A DNA stretch of 64,000 nt from Maioricimonas rarisocia (GTDB lineage Bacteria; Planctomycetota; Planctomycetia; Planctomycetales; Planctomycetaceae): assembly GCF_007747795.1 (NCBI RefSeq), contig NZ_CP036275.1, positions 5,076,001 through 5,140,000 on the forward strand, read 5' to 3'. Shown one piece after another: positions 8,818 through 20,353 of this stretch. A program made the position numbers and the translations under genes. Below the pieces are notes generated by a model. That model saw nothing but the letters and a program-made list of their open reading frames with translations. It was not told the DNA's origin and made no database searches. Position 1 is the first letter of the stretch. The number at the start of each line of letters is the position of its first letter.

Positions 8818-10317
8818 TCACGCCAGCACGTCCTGCACGACGTGACCATGAACGTTGGTCAGCCGCCGCTCCAGACCATTGTGGTAGAACGTCAGCCGCT
8901 CGTGGTCGAGGCCCATCAGGTGCAGAAGTGTCGCGTTGAAGTCGTAGACGCTCGTCGGATCGATTGCCGCCTTGAATCCGAACTCGTCGCTCTCGCCGTA
9001 GCTGAACGCCCGCTTCACACCGGCGCCCGTCAGGAAGCAGGTGAAGGCATCCGGGTTATGGTCCCGTCCGGTGCCGTTTGCCTGCAGGAACGGCATCCGC
9101 CCGAACTCTGTTGCCCAGACGACGAGCGTATGTTCCAGCATGCCCCGCTGCTTCAGGTCGGCAATGAGGGCCGCGGTCGGCTGGTCCATGATCTCCGCCT
9201 GCATGGCGTGCGTGGATGCGATGTTGGCGTGCGAGTCCCAGTTCGTGATGCCATTCCCGCCGGACGGGTCGCTCCCGTTGAACAGCTGCACGACGCGGAC
9301 TCCCTTCTCCAGCAACCGCCGCGCGAGAATGCAGTTGCGGGCATACTGGCCGCGGAGTTCGCTGCCTCCTTCGACACCGTAGGCTTTCAAAGTCGACGCC
9401 GACTCGCCGGTCAGGTCCATGACGTCCGGCACCGACGTCTGCATGCGGCCGGCCAATTCGTAGCTGGCAATGCGTCCCGCCAGGTCGGCATCTCCGGGGT
9501 ACTTCTCCATGTGTTGGGCATTGAGTCGCTGGAGCAGTTCCACCGTGGCTCGGTCATCGGCCGGCGACAGCGCATCCGGGCGGTGCAGATTGTTGGGCGG
9601 ATGCTGGGCGTTGAAGTCCGTCCCCTGAAACGCAGCCGGCAGAAATCCGTTGCCGAAGTTGTTCTTGCCGCTGCGGGCCAGTCCGCGCGGATCGTTGATC
9701 GCCACGAATGCGGGGAGTTCCTGGTTCCCGGTTCCCAGCGCGTACGTAATCCAGGCTCCGAACGAAGGAAACCCTTCCATCGTGAAGCCGGTATTCAGGA
9801 AGTTCTCACCCTGTGGATGCGCGCTCGTCTCGGTCGTCAGCGAATGCAGGAAGCAGAAGTCGTCGACCATCCCGGCCAGGTGCGGCAGCAGGTCGGAGAC
9901 CATCTTGCCAGTCTCGCCACGGGGCCGGAATTCCCAGAATGGCTTGGCAATGTTGCCGGTCGGACCTTCGAACGTGACATCCGGAATGCCGGGCGGCTTC
10001 TGTCCATGCAGCTTCGTCAGCGCCGGCTTGTAGTCGAACGTGTCCACGTGGCTGACCGCACCGGGACAGAAGATCACCAGCACCTGTTTTGCCGGCATCT
10101 CAAAGTGCGCCGGTCGCGGTGCGTAGGGATTGTTGGGATCGATCTCGGGACGAATTGGGACCTTGCCGCCTGCCGCCGGGGCGTCTCCGGCCAGGAGGCC
10201 GTCCGCCTTGAGGAGGCCGGCCAGTGCCAGACCGGCAGTCGAGAGGCCCGCCGTCCCGAGAAAGCTCCGCCGATCGAGGAGGCGGCGTCCCTGAGGAGAA
10301 AGGTGTTCGGCGTTCAT
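8818..10317 (-). CDS. DUF1501 (sulfatase-fold-like) Tat-exported protein
   Basis: This is a 499-residue protein. The start at 10317 gives a twin-arginine signal, DRRSFLGTAGLSTAG, followed by a hydrophobic stretch, so Tat export of a folded, possibly cofactor-bearing protein is likely. The mature part shows DUF1501 features: QVLVIFCPGAVSHVDTFDYKP, TETSAHPQGENF, WATEFGRMPF and GRDHNPDAFTCFLTG. The family is distantly alkaline-phosphatase/sulfatase-like, and its biochemical role is not established. In planctomycetes it is almost always encoded beside a DUF1549/DUF1553 cytochrome-like protein, as here (70-nt gap to the upstream gene). An in-frame extension to 10404 overlaps that upstream gene and was rejected. 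Confidence 0.85.
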   Translation of the reverse strand: MNAEHLSPQGRRLLDRRSFLGTAGLSTAGLALAGLLKADGLLAGDAPAAGGKVPIRPEIDPNNPYAPRPAHFEMPAKQVLVIFCPGAVSHVDTFDYKPALTKLHGQKPPGIPDVTFEGPTGNIAKPFWEFRPRGETGKMVSDLLPHLAGMVDDFCFLHSLTTETSAHPQGENFLNTGFTMEGFPSFGAWITYALGTGNQELPAFVAINDPRGLARSGKNNFGNGFLPAAFQGTDFNAQHPPNNLHRPDALSPADDRATVELLQRLNAQHMEKYPGDADLAGRIASYELAGRMQTSVPDVMDLTGESASTLKAYGVEGGSELRGQYARNCILARRLLEKGVRVVQLFNGSDPSGGNGITNWDSHANIASTHAMQAEIMDQPTAALIADLKQRGMLEHTLVVWATEFGRMPFLQANGTGRDHNPDAFTCFLTGAGVKRAFSYGESDEFGFKAAIDPTSVYDFNATLLHLMGLDHERLTFYHNGLERRLTNVHGHVVQDVLA

Positions 10318-10387
10318 CGCTGTTTCCGATTGAAAGCACTGCCAGAGTGTGCCGCCGACAGCTTGGCGGTCGGCCCATGCAACGAAG

Positions 10388-13156
10388 TTATGGCAGAAAG
10401 GCAAATTCGTTCGAGTTCATCAACGCCCGACAGACCAATGAGAGATCCTCCTGGCGGGCCAGTTCGACGCACACGGTTCGTTCGTCCTGCTCCGGCGGAC
10501 GCGAAAGCAGCAGCTCGAAGCAGCGGTCCACCGCTTTCTCCAGGTCCCCCCCCGCATCCGACCGGGCCCGCTCGGCAATCCGTCGCGCCTGATCCACTGC
10601 GAAGTCGCTGTTGAGCAGGTTGAGCGCCTGCAGAGGCGTCGTCGAAACTGGACGTCGTGCGCGGACCTGTCCGCAATCAGGGAAGTCGAACGCGGTAAAC
10701 ATCTGGTCGTCGACACGTCGCATCCGCTCCTGATAGAGCATCCGCCGCCAGGTGTGCGGTCCGTAGTTGTCGACCACTTCCCATTGGGCGTAGGTCGCTT
10801 TCTCGTTATGGATCCGATAGCTGCGTCCGCCGATGGCGGGGTCGAGTGATCCGGAAGCGAGCAGAATGGCATCCCGGAGCACTTCGGCCTCAACCCGTTT
10901 CGGTGGGAATCGCCAGAGCAGGGCTGAGCCGGCATCGCGAGCGATCCCCTCTTCACGCGGCCGGCTCGACTGACGAAACGCCTCCGACATGACGAGCATG
11001 CGGATCAGCCCCTTCATCGACCACGCCGTCCCGCCGGAAACAGTCGGCTCGACGAACTCTGCCGCCAGCCAGTCGAGAAGCTCCGGGTGCGTCGGAGGAG
11101 CACCGGCTTCACCAAAATCGCTCGTCGTTGCGACGATGCCCCGGCCAAAGACGTGATGCCAGATCCGGTTGACCATCACCCGCGCCGTCAGCGGGTTCTC
11201 GGGCCGCGTGATCCAGTTCGCGAACGCCAGTCGCCGCTCGGCTCCGGACGAATCTGATGTCAGCCCCAGGTCTCCGTCGAGGACCGCCAGACCGGCCGGC
11301 ATCACCTCGTCACGGGGATTCTCCGGGCTGCCTCGAAGCAGAACGCGTGTCACCTGCGGCTCGACAAAGCGACCGATAAAGCTCGGACGGGGCCCTTCTT
11401 CTTCGAGCGCGTCGATCGCCTGCTGAATGCCGGCCAGAGCCTTCTTCCGCTCGGGATGCTGTTCGTTCAGCTTCCTGTTGACGAACCAGGTCCCCACCCA
11501 GGGCTTCCACTCACCATCCTCGGTGAGGACATCGATGTCGTACTCGTAGCGTGGGAGGTACGGCTTCTTCGTGAGGTAGTCGGTATCGAAGTAGTACTCG
11601 CGATTGCTGCTCAGACGCAGCCGCTCGATGGTGACCGGCGTCTCGAAATCGAGCCGCACCCACGGGCGATCCTCTGATTCTTTGTCGACCTTCGCCCGCC
11701 AGGCCATCGTGCCGTACTCGCCATCGGTCAGCCGGGTAATCGGGTTACGTCCCTCGTTGCCCCCCTCCGGGTAGCCGGAGACGGTCGTGCCGTGCCGCTG
11801 CAGCGCCAGATTCTTCCCTCTCTGGTCAGGGCCGAACACCTCCAGCTCATCGACGCTGACGTTGACCGTTTTGAAGCGCAGGCGGATCGCGGCCGTGGTG
11901 ACCGGCTTGAAATGGAGTTCGCGGAACGCTCCCCAGTTTTCCTCCCAGCCGCCGAGCGGCCGTAGCGTCTTGCGATGTGTGCCGATCTCGCGCCACAGCG
12001 TCTGTCCTCGCTGCTTCCGCGGATGCTCGGGGGCGAGTTCCGGACGTCGACTGCCGAACTCGATGTCCTGGAAGACACCGGTCAGCGCGTAATAGTCCTG
12101 AAGGGAAATCGGATCGAACTTGTGATTGTGGCAGCGAGCACAACCGATCGTCACCCCCATGATCGACGCACCGACCGTCTGCATGACCTCATCCATCCGG
12201 TCGGCTCGCGCCTGACGGATCGCGGACGGCTCGCGTCCGACAGTGGCCGCCGGCACATGCGGGCCCGCCACGAGAAAGCCGGTTGCCTCGCCGCTGCCGA
12301 GCGAGTCTCCCGCAATCTGCTCGCGGACGAACTGGTCGTACGGCGTGTCGTCGTTGAACGCCCTGACGACATAGTCGCGATAGATCCAGGCGTTCTTGCG
12401 GTAGAGGTTCGCCTCGGATCCGTTTGTCTCGGCCCAGCGGATCACGTCGAGCCAGTGCTGCGCCCAGCGCTCACCAAAGTGGGGCGAGGCGAGCAACCGG
12501 TCGACCAGCTCGGCGTACGCCTCCTCGGGACTCTTCGCATACGCTTCGAGAAACGCCGTCGTCTCGTCGGGAGTCGGTGGCAGACCGGTCAGCACGATCG
12601 ACGCCCGACGCAGCAGCGAGCGCGGATCGGCCGAATCGGAATAGGTCAGATCGTCCTCCGCAAGCCGGTGCAGCAGGAATGCATCGACGGGATTCGACGT
12701 ACGGCCCGACACCTGCGGCACCTCCGGACGGACAACCGGCTGGAATGACCAGTGGCTCGTCTCAACCTCGAGTTCCGCATCCATCTGACCGGGCCAGACC
12801 GCCCCTTCCTGCACCCAGCGCGTCAGCAGGGCGATTTCCTCGTCAGGGATCCGGTCTTCATCCGGTGGCATCTTGACGTCGGGGTCACGGTGTGACACGA
12901 CGTCAAGCAGGTAGCTCTTCTCGGGGTAGCCCGGCACGATCGCTGCCAGGCCGGAATCGCCACCACGGAGCAGATGAGGCCGTCGATCCAGTCGCAGCCC
13001 CGACTCCTGTTCGTCTTCGCCGTGACAGTATGAGCAACGTTCCTCGAGGATCGGCGCAATGTCCCGCTCGAAGTCGATCTCGCCTGCGTGCGCGGCGACC
13101 GACGTAAGCAGCAGTGCCCCTGTGACTGCCAGTGCGCGCATGATCGTGAGAGTCAT
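10388..13156 (-). CDS. Secreted DUF1549/DUF1553 protein with N-terminal PSCyt1 cytochrome-like domain
   Basis: This is a 922-residue protein with a signal peptide ending AAHA. A haem c-type motif C41-SY-C44-H45 lies in the PSCyt1 domain, followed by DUF1549 (about 150-360). DUF1549 contains a second CxxCH, C339-AR-C342-H343, in CARCHNHKFDPI. A discoidin-like beta insert occupies about 400-540 (RLDFETPVTIERLRLSSN), and DUF1553 (about 620-900) contains RVMVNRIWHHVFGRGIV. These large extracytoplasmic proteins are a planctomycete speciality; redox or sugar binding is suspected but unproven. It lies between the sulfatase (47-nt gap) and DUF1501, in the sigma-headed run. There is no strong Shine-Dalgarno, and an alternative ATG lies 15 nt in. 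Confidence 0.88.
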   Translation of the reverse strand: MTLTIMRALAVTGALLLTSVAAHAGEIDFERDIAPILEERCSYCHGEDEQESGLRLDRRPHLLRGGDSGLAAIVPGYPEKSYLLDVVSHRDPDVKMPPDEDRIPDEEIALLTRWVQEGAVWPGQMDAELEVETSHWSFQPVVRPEVPQVSGRTSNPVDAFLLHRLAEDDLTYSDSADPRSLLRRASIVLTGLPPTPDETTAFLEAYAKSPEEAYAELVDRLLASPHFGERWAQHWLDVIRWAETNGSEANLYRKNAWIYRDYVVRAFNDDTPYDQFVREQIAGDSLGSGEATGFLVAGPHVPAATVGREPSAIRQARADRMDEVMQTVGASIMGVTIGCARCHNHKFDPISLQDYYALTGVFQDIEFGSRRPELAPEHPRKQRGQTLWREIGTHRKTLRPLGGWEENWGAFRELHFKPVTTAAIRLRFKTVNVSVDELEVFGPDQRGKNLALQRHGTTVSGYPEGGNEGRNPITRLTDGEYGTMAWRAKVDKESEDRPWVRLDFETPVTIERLRLSSNREYYFDTDYLTKKPYLPRYEYDIDVLTEDGEWKPWVGTWFVNRKLNEQHPERKKALAGIQQAIDALEEEGPRPSFIGRFVEPQVTRVLLRGSPENPRDEVMPAGLAVLDGDLGLTSDSSGAERRLAFANWITRPENPLTARVMVNRIWHHVFGRGIVATTSDFGEAGAPPTHPELLDWLAAEFVEPTVSGGTAWSMKGLIRMLVMSEAFRQSSRPREEGIARDAGSALLWRFPPKRVEAEVLRDAILLASGSLDPAIGGRSYRIHNEKATYAQWEVVDNYGPHTWRRMLYQERMRRVDDQMFTAFDFPDCGQVRARRPVSTTPLQALNLLNSDFAVDQARRIAERARSDAGGDLEKAVDRCFELLLSRPPEQDERTVCVELARQEDLSLVCRALMNSNEFAFLP

Positions 13157-13203
13157 GTTCGTTCGATTCCGTCAGATTCGCTGATTCCGATTCCCGCCTT
13201 CCC

Positions 13204-14817
<1,614 letters not shown>

Positions 14818-14827
14818 TCGGACTCCA

Positions 14828-17317
14828 CTACCTCCTGAAGAGATCGCTCATGACAATCACAACGATCAGATCCCGCAGGGGATACGCATCATCGCGAACC
14901 TGTTCCAGGATCTGGTCGATCGCGGCACGGTCGGTCGATTCGATATGCCGCCCCAGAGCGTGAGTGACCAACCGCTCCGTGACCGTTCTGACGAAGAACT
15001 CTTTCCGCTCCAGCAGCACTTCGCGCAGTTCGGCGGGGCCGCGAAACGTTTTTCCCCCTGGGAGCACGCCTGACGTATCGATGGGGATCTTCTGCCGGCG
15101 ATCGTAATACGAACGCGAACGGCCGATCGGGTCGAAGCCTTCCAGGGCGAAGCCGAGGGGGTCGATCTTTCGATGGCACTGATTGCACGTTGCGAGCTCG
15201 CGATGTCTGGCCAGCTGCTCCCGAATCGAGGTCGTTCCACGAATGTCGGGATCGATCGGCGGAACATCATCGGGCGGCGGTGGCGGAGGCGTGCCCAGAA
15301 CCGTTTCCAGAAGCCAGACACCACGGACAACCGGGGAGGTCTCGATGCCGTTCGCCGAAACCGTCAGGATACTCGCCTGCCCCAGCAGGCCGCCGCGGTT
15401 GGCGTCATCGAAGACAACGCGGTGGAAGTCGCCCGCTTGCTCGGGCGAAATCTGGTCTTCCACCCCATACAGTTTCGCAAGGTCGCGATTGACAAAGCTG
15501 TGCCGGGCACTGAGGAACTCGAGGACCGAGGCGTTTCGATCGATCAGGTCCCGCATGAACAGCCGCGACTCCTGCTTCATCTCCGGCTGGAGCCCTGCAG
15601 AGTAGTACTCGCGAAATGTGGCGGGATCGGGAGGCATGCTGCCGAGTGCCCGCAGCTTCAACCAACTGTCAAGAAAGTCGGCGATGAAACGGCCCGACGA
15701 TTCTGTCTCCAGCAGGCGAATCGCCTCCGCACGAAGTACGGTGGCCTCCGCAATGCGGCTCTCATCAGCGAGCTGACGCAACCGGTCATCCGGCATCGAC
15801 GACGTCAGGAAATACGCGAGACGCTCAGCAAGCGCATGGTGATCGAGTGGGCTTTCTGCAGGCTCGTCGGGGGGAGTGAAATAGAGGAACCCGGGAGCAC
15901 AGAGAACGGCCTTGAGCGCGTCCTTGTATGCTTCGAGTGGGGGACGCCCCTCTGCGACGCGCTGTTCGTAGAGCGCCACCAGCCCCGAGACCTCGGAGTC
16001 GCTGACAGGCCGCCGGAAGGCTCGCGAGGCAAAGTCCCGCAGGAGCTCAGAGACTGCGGACGGCGTGAACGTCTCGCCGCCGACCAGCTTCCTGAACGCG
16101 TCAGGCTGGGGGGACGTCGGCAGTGGCCCATGGATCTCGACTTCGTGAATCCGAATCTGCGGCAGATAGCCATGGGCCGTGACGGCATTCCGCCACGCAA
16201 CGATTCCTTTGCCCTGACGCAGACTCTCGGGCAATGTGTCCCGATGGAACCGGAAGATACGCCCGTACGAGCCGCGTACATCGTGCTGGCCGTTCTCGAA
16301 CGTGAACCTTGGGGCAAATCCACGATCGAGAGGAATCTCGAACGTGTACCACCGCAGCTCGTTGTCGGTGATGACCGCTTCGGCGAACTTTGGTTCGATC
16401 GGCTGCGTATGGACCATGTCGCCGATCCGGGTGTCGCCTGGCCGAATTCCCATCCGGAACGGCTCACTTGTGTCAATCATGACCGCTCTGGTGCTGTAGG
16501 GCGTGTCACGATGCAGCGCCTGTGCCCGCACACGTACCCTGTAGATGCCATCGGCAGGAACACCGTCAGGAAACTCGTTCAGCGGACCGTACGCTCCCTC
16601 GGGCTTCTCATTGCGAGGATGGTCGTAGAGAACCAGGTAGCGAAACTGGAACGCCTTCCGGTGGGCGATCCCGAGTTCGGGTTGCTGAAAGAAGTTGTCG
16701 CGAAAGACCCACGTCTGCGGTTCGACCGGACGCTCACCTGCGAAAGCCTTCTCGATGCACGCATCGGCGGCTTCCAGGTACTTCTCGAGCAGAAATCCGG
16801 ATGTGGTCAGGTCGTGACCGATGTTGTCGAAACCTTCGGACAGATCGTCGTCGGGGAACTCCAGAGTGGGATCGAACATCGTGACATCGATCCCCAGCAG
16901 ATCGGCCACCGTGTTGCGGTATTCGCGACGGGTGAGACGACGCAGCACCGTCCGTCCCCCCGTACTTCTGGTCTCGCGACGCATCCTCGTCAGCATCTCT
17001 GTGAACCGGCCGATGGCCTGCAGCCGCTCCGATTCGCTCGGCTGCTCCGCATCCTCGGGCGGCATCGCTTCGAGCGTCAGCTGATCGATGATCTCCTGCA
17101 GCCGGATCTGTGTGTCGATGCCGCTGCCCGCAAAGTCGAGAGACGTGAACTCCCGTTCGCCGGACGGATCGTCGGCCGAGTGGCAATCAAGACAGAACCG
17201 CGTCAGGAACGGATGCGGCTGCGCCGGACGCTCGGCGAGGCAGGCCGCAGGAGCAAGCCACATCGCGCACGCTGCCGCGGTGATGACGATTCCGACATTC
17301 GAAAGGAGTCGTCGCAT
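14828..17317 (-). CDS. Secreted DUF1592/DUF1588/DUF1585-type protein with cytochrome c-like motifs
   Basis: This is an 829-residue protein with a signal peptide ending CLA. It shows the planctomycete multi-DUF order: an N-terminal cytochrome-like domain with C42-LD-C45-H46; DUF1587 (VLRRLTRREYRNTVADLLGI); DUF1595; DUF1592 (about 480-610, ALAERLAYFLTSSMPDDRL); DUF1588 (about 620-720) ending in a second CxxCH in ATCNQCHRKIDPLGFALEGF; and DUF1585 (C-terminus, LVTHALGRHIEST). The ATG at 17317 shares its A with the TGA of the upstream DUF1552 gene (TGATG), and an AAGGA lies 8 nt upstream, so the two are translationally coupled. The function of the family is unknown. Extracytoplasmic electron transfer coupled to polysaccharide metabolism is a hypothesis. 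Confidence 0.88.
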   Translation of the reverse strand: MRRLLSNVGIVITAAACAMWLAPAACLAERPAQPHPFLTRFCLDCHSADDPSGEREFTSLDFAGSGIDTQIRLQEIIDQLTLEAMPPEDAEQPSESERLQAIGRFTEMLTRMRRETRSTGGRTVLRRLTRREYRNTVADLLGIDVTMFDPTLEFPDDDLSEGFDNIGHDLTTSGFLLEKYLEAADACIEKAFAGERPVEPQTWVFRDNFFQQPELGIAHRKAFQFRYLVLYDHPRNEKPEGAYGPLNEFPDGVPADGIYRVRVRAQALHRDTPYSTRAVMIDTSEPFRMGIRPGDTRIGDMVHTQPIEPKFAEAVITDNELRWYTFEIPLDRGFAPRFTFENGQHDVRGSYGRIFRFHRDTLPESLRQGKGIVAWRNAVTAHGYLPQIRIHEVEIHGPLPTSPQPDAFRKLVGGETFTPSAVSELLRDFASRAFRRPVSDSEVSGLVALYEQRVAEGRPPLEAYKDALKAVLCAPGFLYFTPPDEPAESPLDHHALAERLAYFLTSSMPDDRLRQLADESRIAEATVLRAEAIRLLETESSGRFIADFLDSWLKLRALGSMPPDPATFREYYSAGLQPEMKQESRLFMRDLIDRNASVLEFLSARHSFVNRDLAKLYGVEDQISPEQAGDFHRVVFDDANRGGLLGQASILTVSANGIETSPVVRGVWLLETVLGTPPPPPPDDVPPIDPDIRGTTSIREQLARHRELATCNQCHRKIDPLGFALEGFDPIGRSRSYYDRRQKIPIDTSGVLPGGKTFRGPAELREVLLERKEFFVRTVTERLVTHALGRHIESTDRAAIDQILEQVRDDAYPLRDLIVVIVMSDLFRR

Positions 17318-18609
17318 CACGCCAGTCCTCGCAAGGTGCCCGTGCTCGTCGCGAAGACGTCGGTCTCGAGACCGAACTTCTGCAACATGGTGACGAACAG
17401 ATTGCAGAGTGGCGGGCGATGGGGATTCTTCACATCGAACCGGAGCAGGCGGCCGTGTTCGAACCCGCCGCCTGCGAGCACGACCGGCAGATTCGTATTC
17501 GTGTGAGAGTTGGCATTCCCCATCCCGCTACCGAAGAGGACCATCGTCTGGTCGATCAGCGGCCCCTGTTCATCTTCGTGTGTCGAAAGCTTCTCCACAA
17601 ACCGTACGAACTGCTCGATCTGGTACGTCTCGAGCGTGATCAGCGATTCGATCCGCTCCTCGAGCTGGCCGTGGTGAGAGAGGGCGTGGTAGCCCCCTTT
17701 CACTCCGAGGTCTGCAGGATTGAAATCGCCGCCGATCTCGAGCGTGGCAATTCGTGTCGAGTCGGTCTGCAGAGCAATCAGGATCAGGTCGTAGAGGAGC
17801 GGCAGGTCCTCGACCATGTTCCGGTTCTTCGGAGCCGGGAAGGGTGCGGGCGGCTTCGGAACATCGATCCAGTTCCTCCGCATCGTCAGCCGCTTCTCCA
17901 CGTCCCGAACTGACGTCAGGTACTCGTCGAGCTTGTTCCGATCGTGTGCATTCAATTGCCGTTCGAAGTGACGGGCCTGCTCGTTGACCAGATCGAGGAT
18001 CGATCCCTGCAACTGGAATCGGTCGGCAGCCACGGCTCGGTCAGCCTCGGCCGGCTCGACGAACAACAGCCTGAACAACTGCTCCGGCCCCGGGATCGGA
18101 GGTACCCGCGTACCGGTTCGGGTCCACGAGAGCTGGCATCCACCATGAATACCGCTTTCGCTGCCGATCGTGAGCGATGGGAATCGCGTCTGCCCCGAGA
18201 TCTCTTCGGCGGCGAACTGGTCGATTGTGACGTTCCCCAGCGGCATCGATTTCGCGTCGATCTGCCGGACCCCCGAGAGGAACGTGTGGATCGAGAAATG
18301 CCCCCCCTTGGTGCCGTGATCCAACCCCTCGATGATCGTGATGCGGTCACGGATCGCATTCAGCGCGGCGGTGGTGCGCCCCATCTCGAAGCTGTCGTGA
18401 ACCGCAAGTCCCGTGGAATCCCCGGGGGCCTCCAGCCGAGGCCAGAAGGCTTCGGGATAGAAACCAAGCATGTTCCCGATGCAGACCATTCTGCTGCTCG
18501 GCAACGATGCGTCCGCGGCAGAGGCATGGCGTGCAGGCGTCAGCGAGGGGAGGAAGGGGAGCGCGATGGAGACGCCCGCGCTCTTGAGGAACGATCGACG
18601 ATGCATCAT
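17317..18609 (-). CDS. DUF1552 Tat-exported protein
   Basis: This is a 430-residue protein. The start is at MMHRRSFLKSAGVS, giving a twin-arginine signal and predicted Tat export. The mature chain has DUF1552 features: IGNMLGFYPEAFWP, LDHGTKGGHFSIHTFLSG, FPSLTIGSESG, and the C-terminal LFGSGMGNANSHTNTNLPVVLAGG. It is the standard partner of DUF1592-group proteins and is coupled to one here by the TGATG overlap. In-frame codons upstream to 18705 would place about 32 non-signal residues before the Tat motif and were rejected. Enzymatic activity is unknown; the fold is thought to be related to DUF1501 and alkaline phosphatase. Confidence 0.86.
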   Translation of the reverse strand: MMHRRSFLKSAGVSIALPFLPSLTPARHASAADASLPSSRMVCIGNMLGFYPEAFWPRLEAPGDSTGLAVHDSFEMGRTTAALNAIRDRITIIEGLDHGTKGGHFSIHTFLSGVRQIDAKSMPLGNVTIDQFAAEEISGQTRFPSLTIGSESGIHGGCQLSWTRTGTRVPPIPGPEQLFRLLFVEPAEADRAVAADRFQLQGSILDLVNEQARHFERQLNAHDRNKLDEYLTSVRDVEKRLTMRRNWIDVPKPPAPFPAPKNRNMVEDLPLLYDLILIALQTDSTRIATLEIGGDFNPADLGVKGGYHALSHHGQLEERIESLITLETYQIEQFVRFVEKLSTHEDEQGPLIDQTMVLFGSGMGNANSHTNTNLPVVLAGGGFEHGRLLRFDVKNPHRPPLCNLFVTMLQKFGLETDVFATSTGTLRGLA

Positions 18610-18664
18610 GGTTCTGTGGTTTCGGTGCTGGAAGATCGAAAACGCCTGAGGTCGAAGGGCTCTG

Positions 18665-20353
18665 TCAGTACCCCAGGGGCCGCCCCTCATTGTACAGACT
18701 CGCAATCTCGTCGGCGTCGAGCGGGGTCCCGAAGATGGCCAGTTCGTCGATCGTGCCGTTCAGGTTCCTCACCGCGAACTCCGGTGTCTTGCGGAACGGC
18801 TGCCCCCAGTTGCCGATCTCGGCCGGCCCGATCCGCAACGTCGACGTGTGAAACCGGTCGGCAATCTCGTGCCGGCTGATCTCCCTGCCATTGACGTATT
18901 GCGCGACCGTTCGGCCTTCCGGATCGTATACGGCCGCGAGATGAAACCACTGCCCGCTCTGGGTGATGTCCCAGAACGGCTCGGTGTAGTAAACGCGGTG
19001 CAACCCGGCATCAGTGACGACTCGCTGCTCCAGGCGGCTGAAGTGACGGACCTCCTTCGAGTCGTCCACCATGACCGAGAACATCAGCCGGCCGTCGTCC
19101 CGAATCTGCCAGTGCGGTTCGCCATTCTCGTAGCCGTCCCCCATGAGCAGCGCGTTGTAGCGATGCTCGAGGCTGTCGATTCGAACCCAGCAGACGAACG
19201 TGAATGCCTCGAACTCGCCATCGATTCTTGTCCTCACCCGGGCACCGGGACGCTCGAAATCGAAGCCGGTCGATGCCGTCCCGAACCGCCCCGGCACCTG
19301 TTGCACCGGGCCGACGATATGGCCGTTGCGCTCAGCCCCAGTTCCCGCCGCATTGCGGACAATCCGGCCTTCTGACGCCAGCGCCATCGGATAATACGCG
19401 ATGAGGCGACGGTCCCGGGCGAGGTGTTCGGCGAACACCTTCCACTGAGACAACCGTTCAGCCTCGGCATCATCCCGTCGCCGAAGCAGTTCCCCGATCG
19501 TGCTCAGCCCTTCGATGGCCTGCGGGGGGCGACCTGAGTCGGTCAGCGACTGCTTCTCGCCAGTTCTGAGAAGTTGCCCGTCATGTTCACCGCCCCGAAG
19601 CTCCACTTCGCCATCAAGAACTTCGACCCGGGCGTCGCCGTCTCCCACCTCGAGGGCAAACTCGGTCCCGAGGTCGACGATATCGGCTCCAGGGGCCCGC
19701 ACGACAAAACCGCGCGCCGCCGGCGGAACGTTCGCCCGCAGCCGTCCCTCGATGACCTGCACAGACCAGTCCGACTCGATGTTCAGCGAAGCCGGCCCCT
19801 CGACAATGAGGGTCGCCCCGCAGAAGAAATCAAACTCGGCGACCCCCTCGTCAAAATTCAGCATTCCGTCGGGGAGCACGTCCCCTTCGCGCCAGGTAGT
19901 CGTGCCTTCCGACCACTTCAGGTCGACCGATCGCCGCAGCGTGGCATGACCGGCGATGACGGCTTCCCGCGGGACTTCCCCGCGACTCTCGCTGCCCGCG
20001 ACCGGTGAAGCCGGGACGACAGAATGACGCTGACCGAACCAGTACGCCACTCCGCCGACTGTCACGAGGAGCATGAACGCAACCGCCAGATGAACCGGAT
20101 TCAGGCGGAACAAGTCGGGACGAAAGTTTCTCGAAGTCGGACGCCGGACCGGTGACTGCGTTTCGGACAAGGCATCGGTGACAGGCTGATCCCCGGCGAT
20201 CTCCGCCAGATCCTCACACAGGGACACCGCACGCAGATACTCGTCGCGGACTTCCTCCGACCGCTCGATCGCGTCCTGCAGCCGCTCGAAGTCTTCGGGA
20301 GAAATCGTCCCGTCGATCGCCGTGAAGATGAGTTTGCGAATCGAATCATCCAT
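18665..20353 (-). CDS. Membrane FecR-like / LamG protein, probable regulator of the adjacent ECF sigma factor
   Basis: This is a 562-residue protein. It has a cytoplasmic N-terminal segment of about 85 residues, a single membrane helix at about 88-107, a FecR-like beta domain (about 130-265, with GFVVRAPGADIVDLGTEFALE and RVEVLDGEVELRGG) and a C-terminal LamG/concanavalin-like domain (about 345-560, with FTFVCWVRIDSLEHRYNALL). The ATG at 20353 has GGGGAGG 6-7 nt upstream and overlaps the end of the sigma gene by 8 nt. The likely role is to sense an extracytoplasmic ligand, perhaps carbohydrate via LamG, and to control the sigma factor. This follows FecR logic and is not demonstrated for planctomycete LamG fusions. 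Confidence 0.82.
   Translation of the reverse strand: MDDSIRKLIFTAIDGTISPEDFERLQDAIERSEEVRDEYLRAVSLCEDLAEIAGDQPVTDALSETQSPVRRPTSRNFRPDLFRLNPVHLAVAFMLLVTVGGVAYWFGQRHSVVPASPVAGSESRGEVPREAVIAGHATLRRSVDLKWSEGTTTWREGDVLPDGMLNFDEGVAEFDFFCGATLIVEGPASLNIESDWSVQVIEGRLRANVPPAARGFVVRAPGADIVDLGTEFALEVGDGDARVEVLDGEVELRGGEHDGQLLRTGEKQSLTDSGRPPQAIEGLSTIGELLRRRDDAEAERLSQWKVFAEHLARDRRLIAYYPMALASEGRIVRNAAGTGAERNGHIVGPVQQVPGRFGTASTGFDFERPGARVRTRIDGEFEAFTFVCWVRIDSLEHRYNALLMGDGYENGEPHWQIRDDGRLMFSVMVDDSKEVRHFSRLEQRVVTDAGLHRVYYTEPFWDITQSGQWFHLAAVYDPEGRTVAQYVNGREISRHEIADRFHTSTLRIGPAEIGNWGQPFRKTPEFAVRNLNGTIDELAIFGTPLDADEIASLYNEGRPLGY

Noticed and set aside
8782-10614. 610-residue plus-strand frame
   Set aside because: It is antisense to DUF1501 and the end of the DUF1549 gene, with no recognisable features.
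15173-17506. 777-residue plus-strand frame
   Set aside because: It is antisense to the DUF1592-group gene and lacks motifs, and the minus-strand gene has clear domain signatures and a coupled start.
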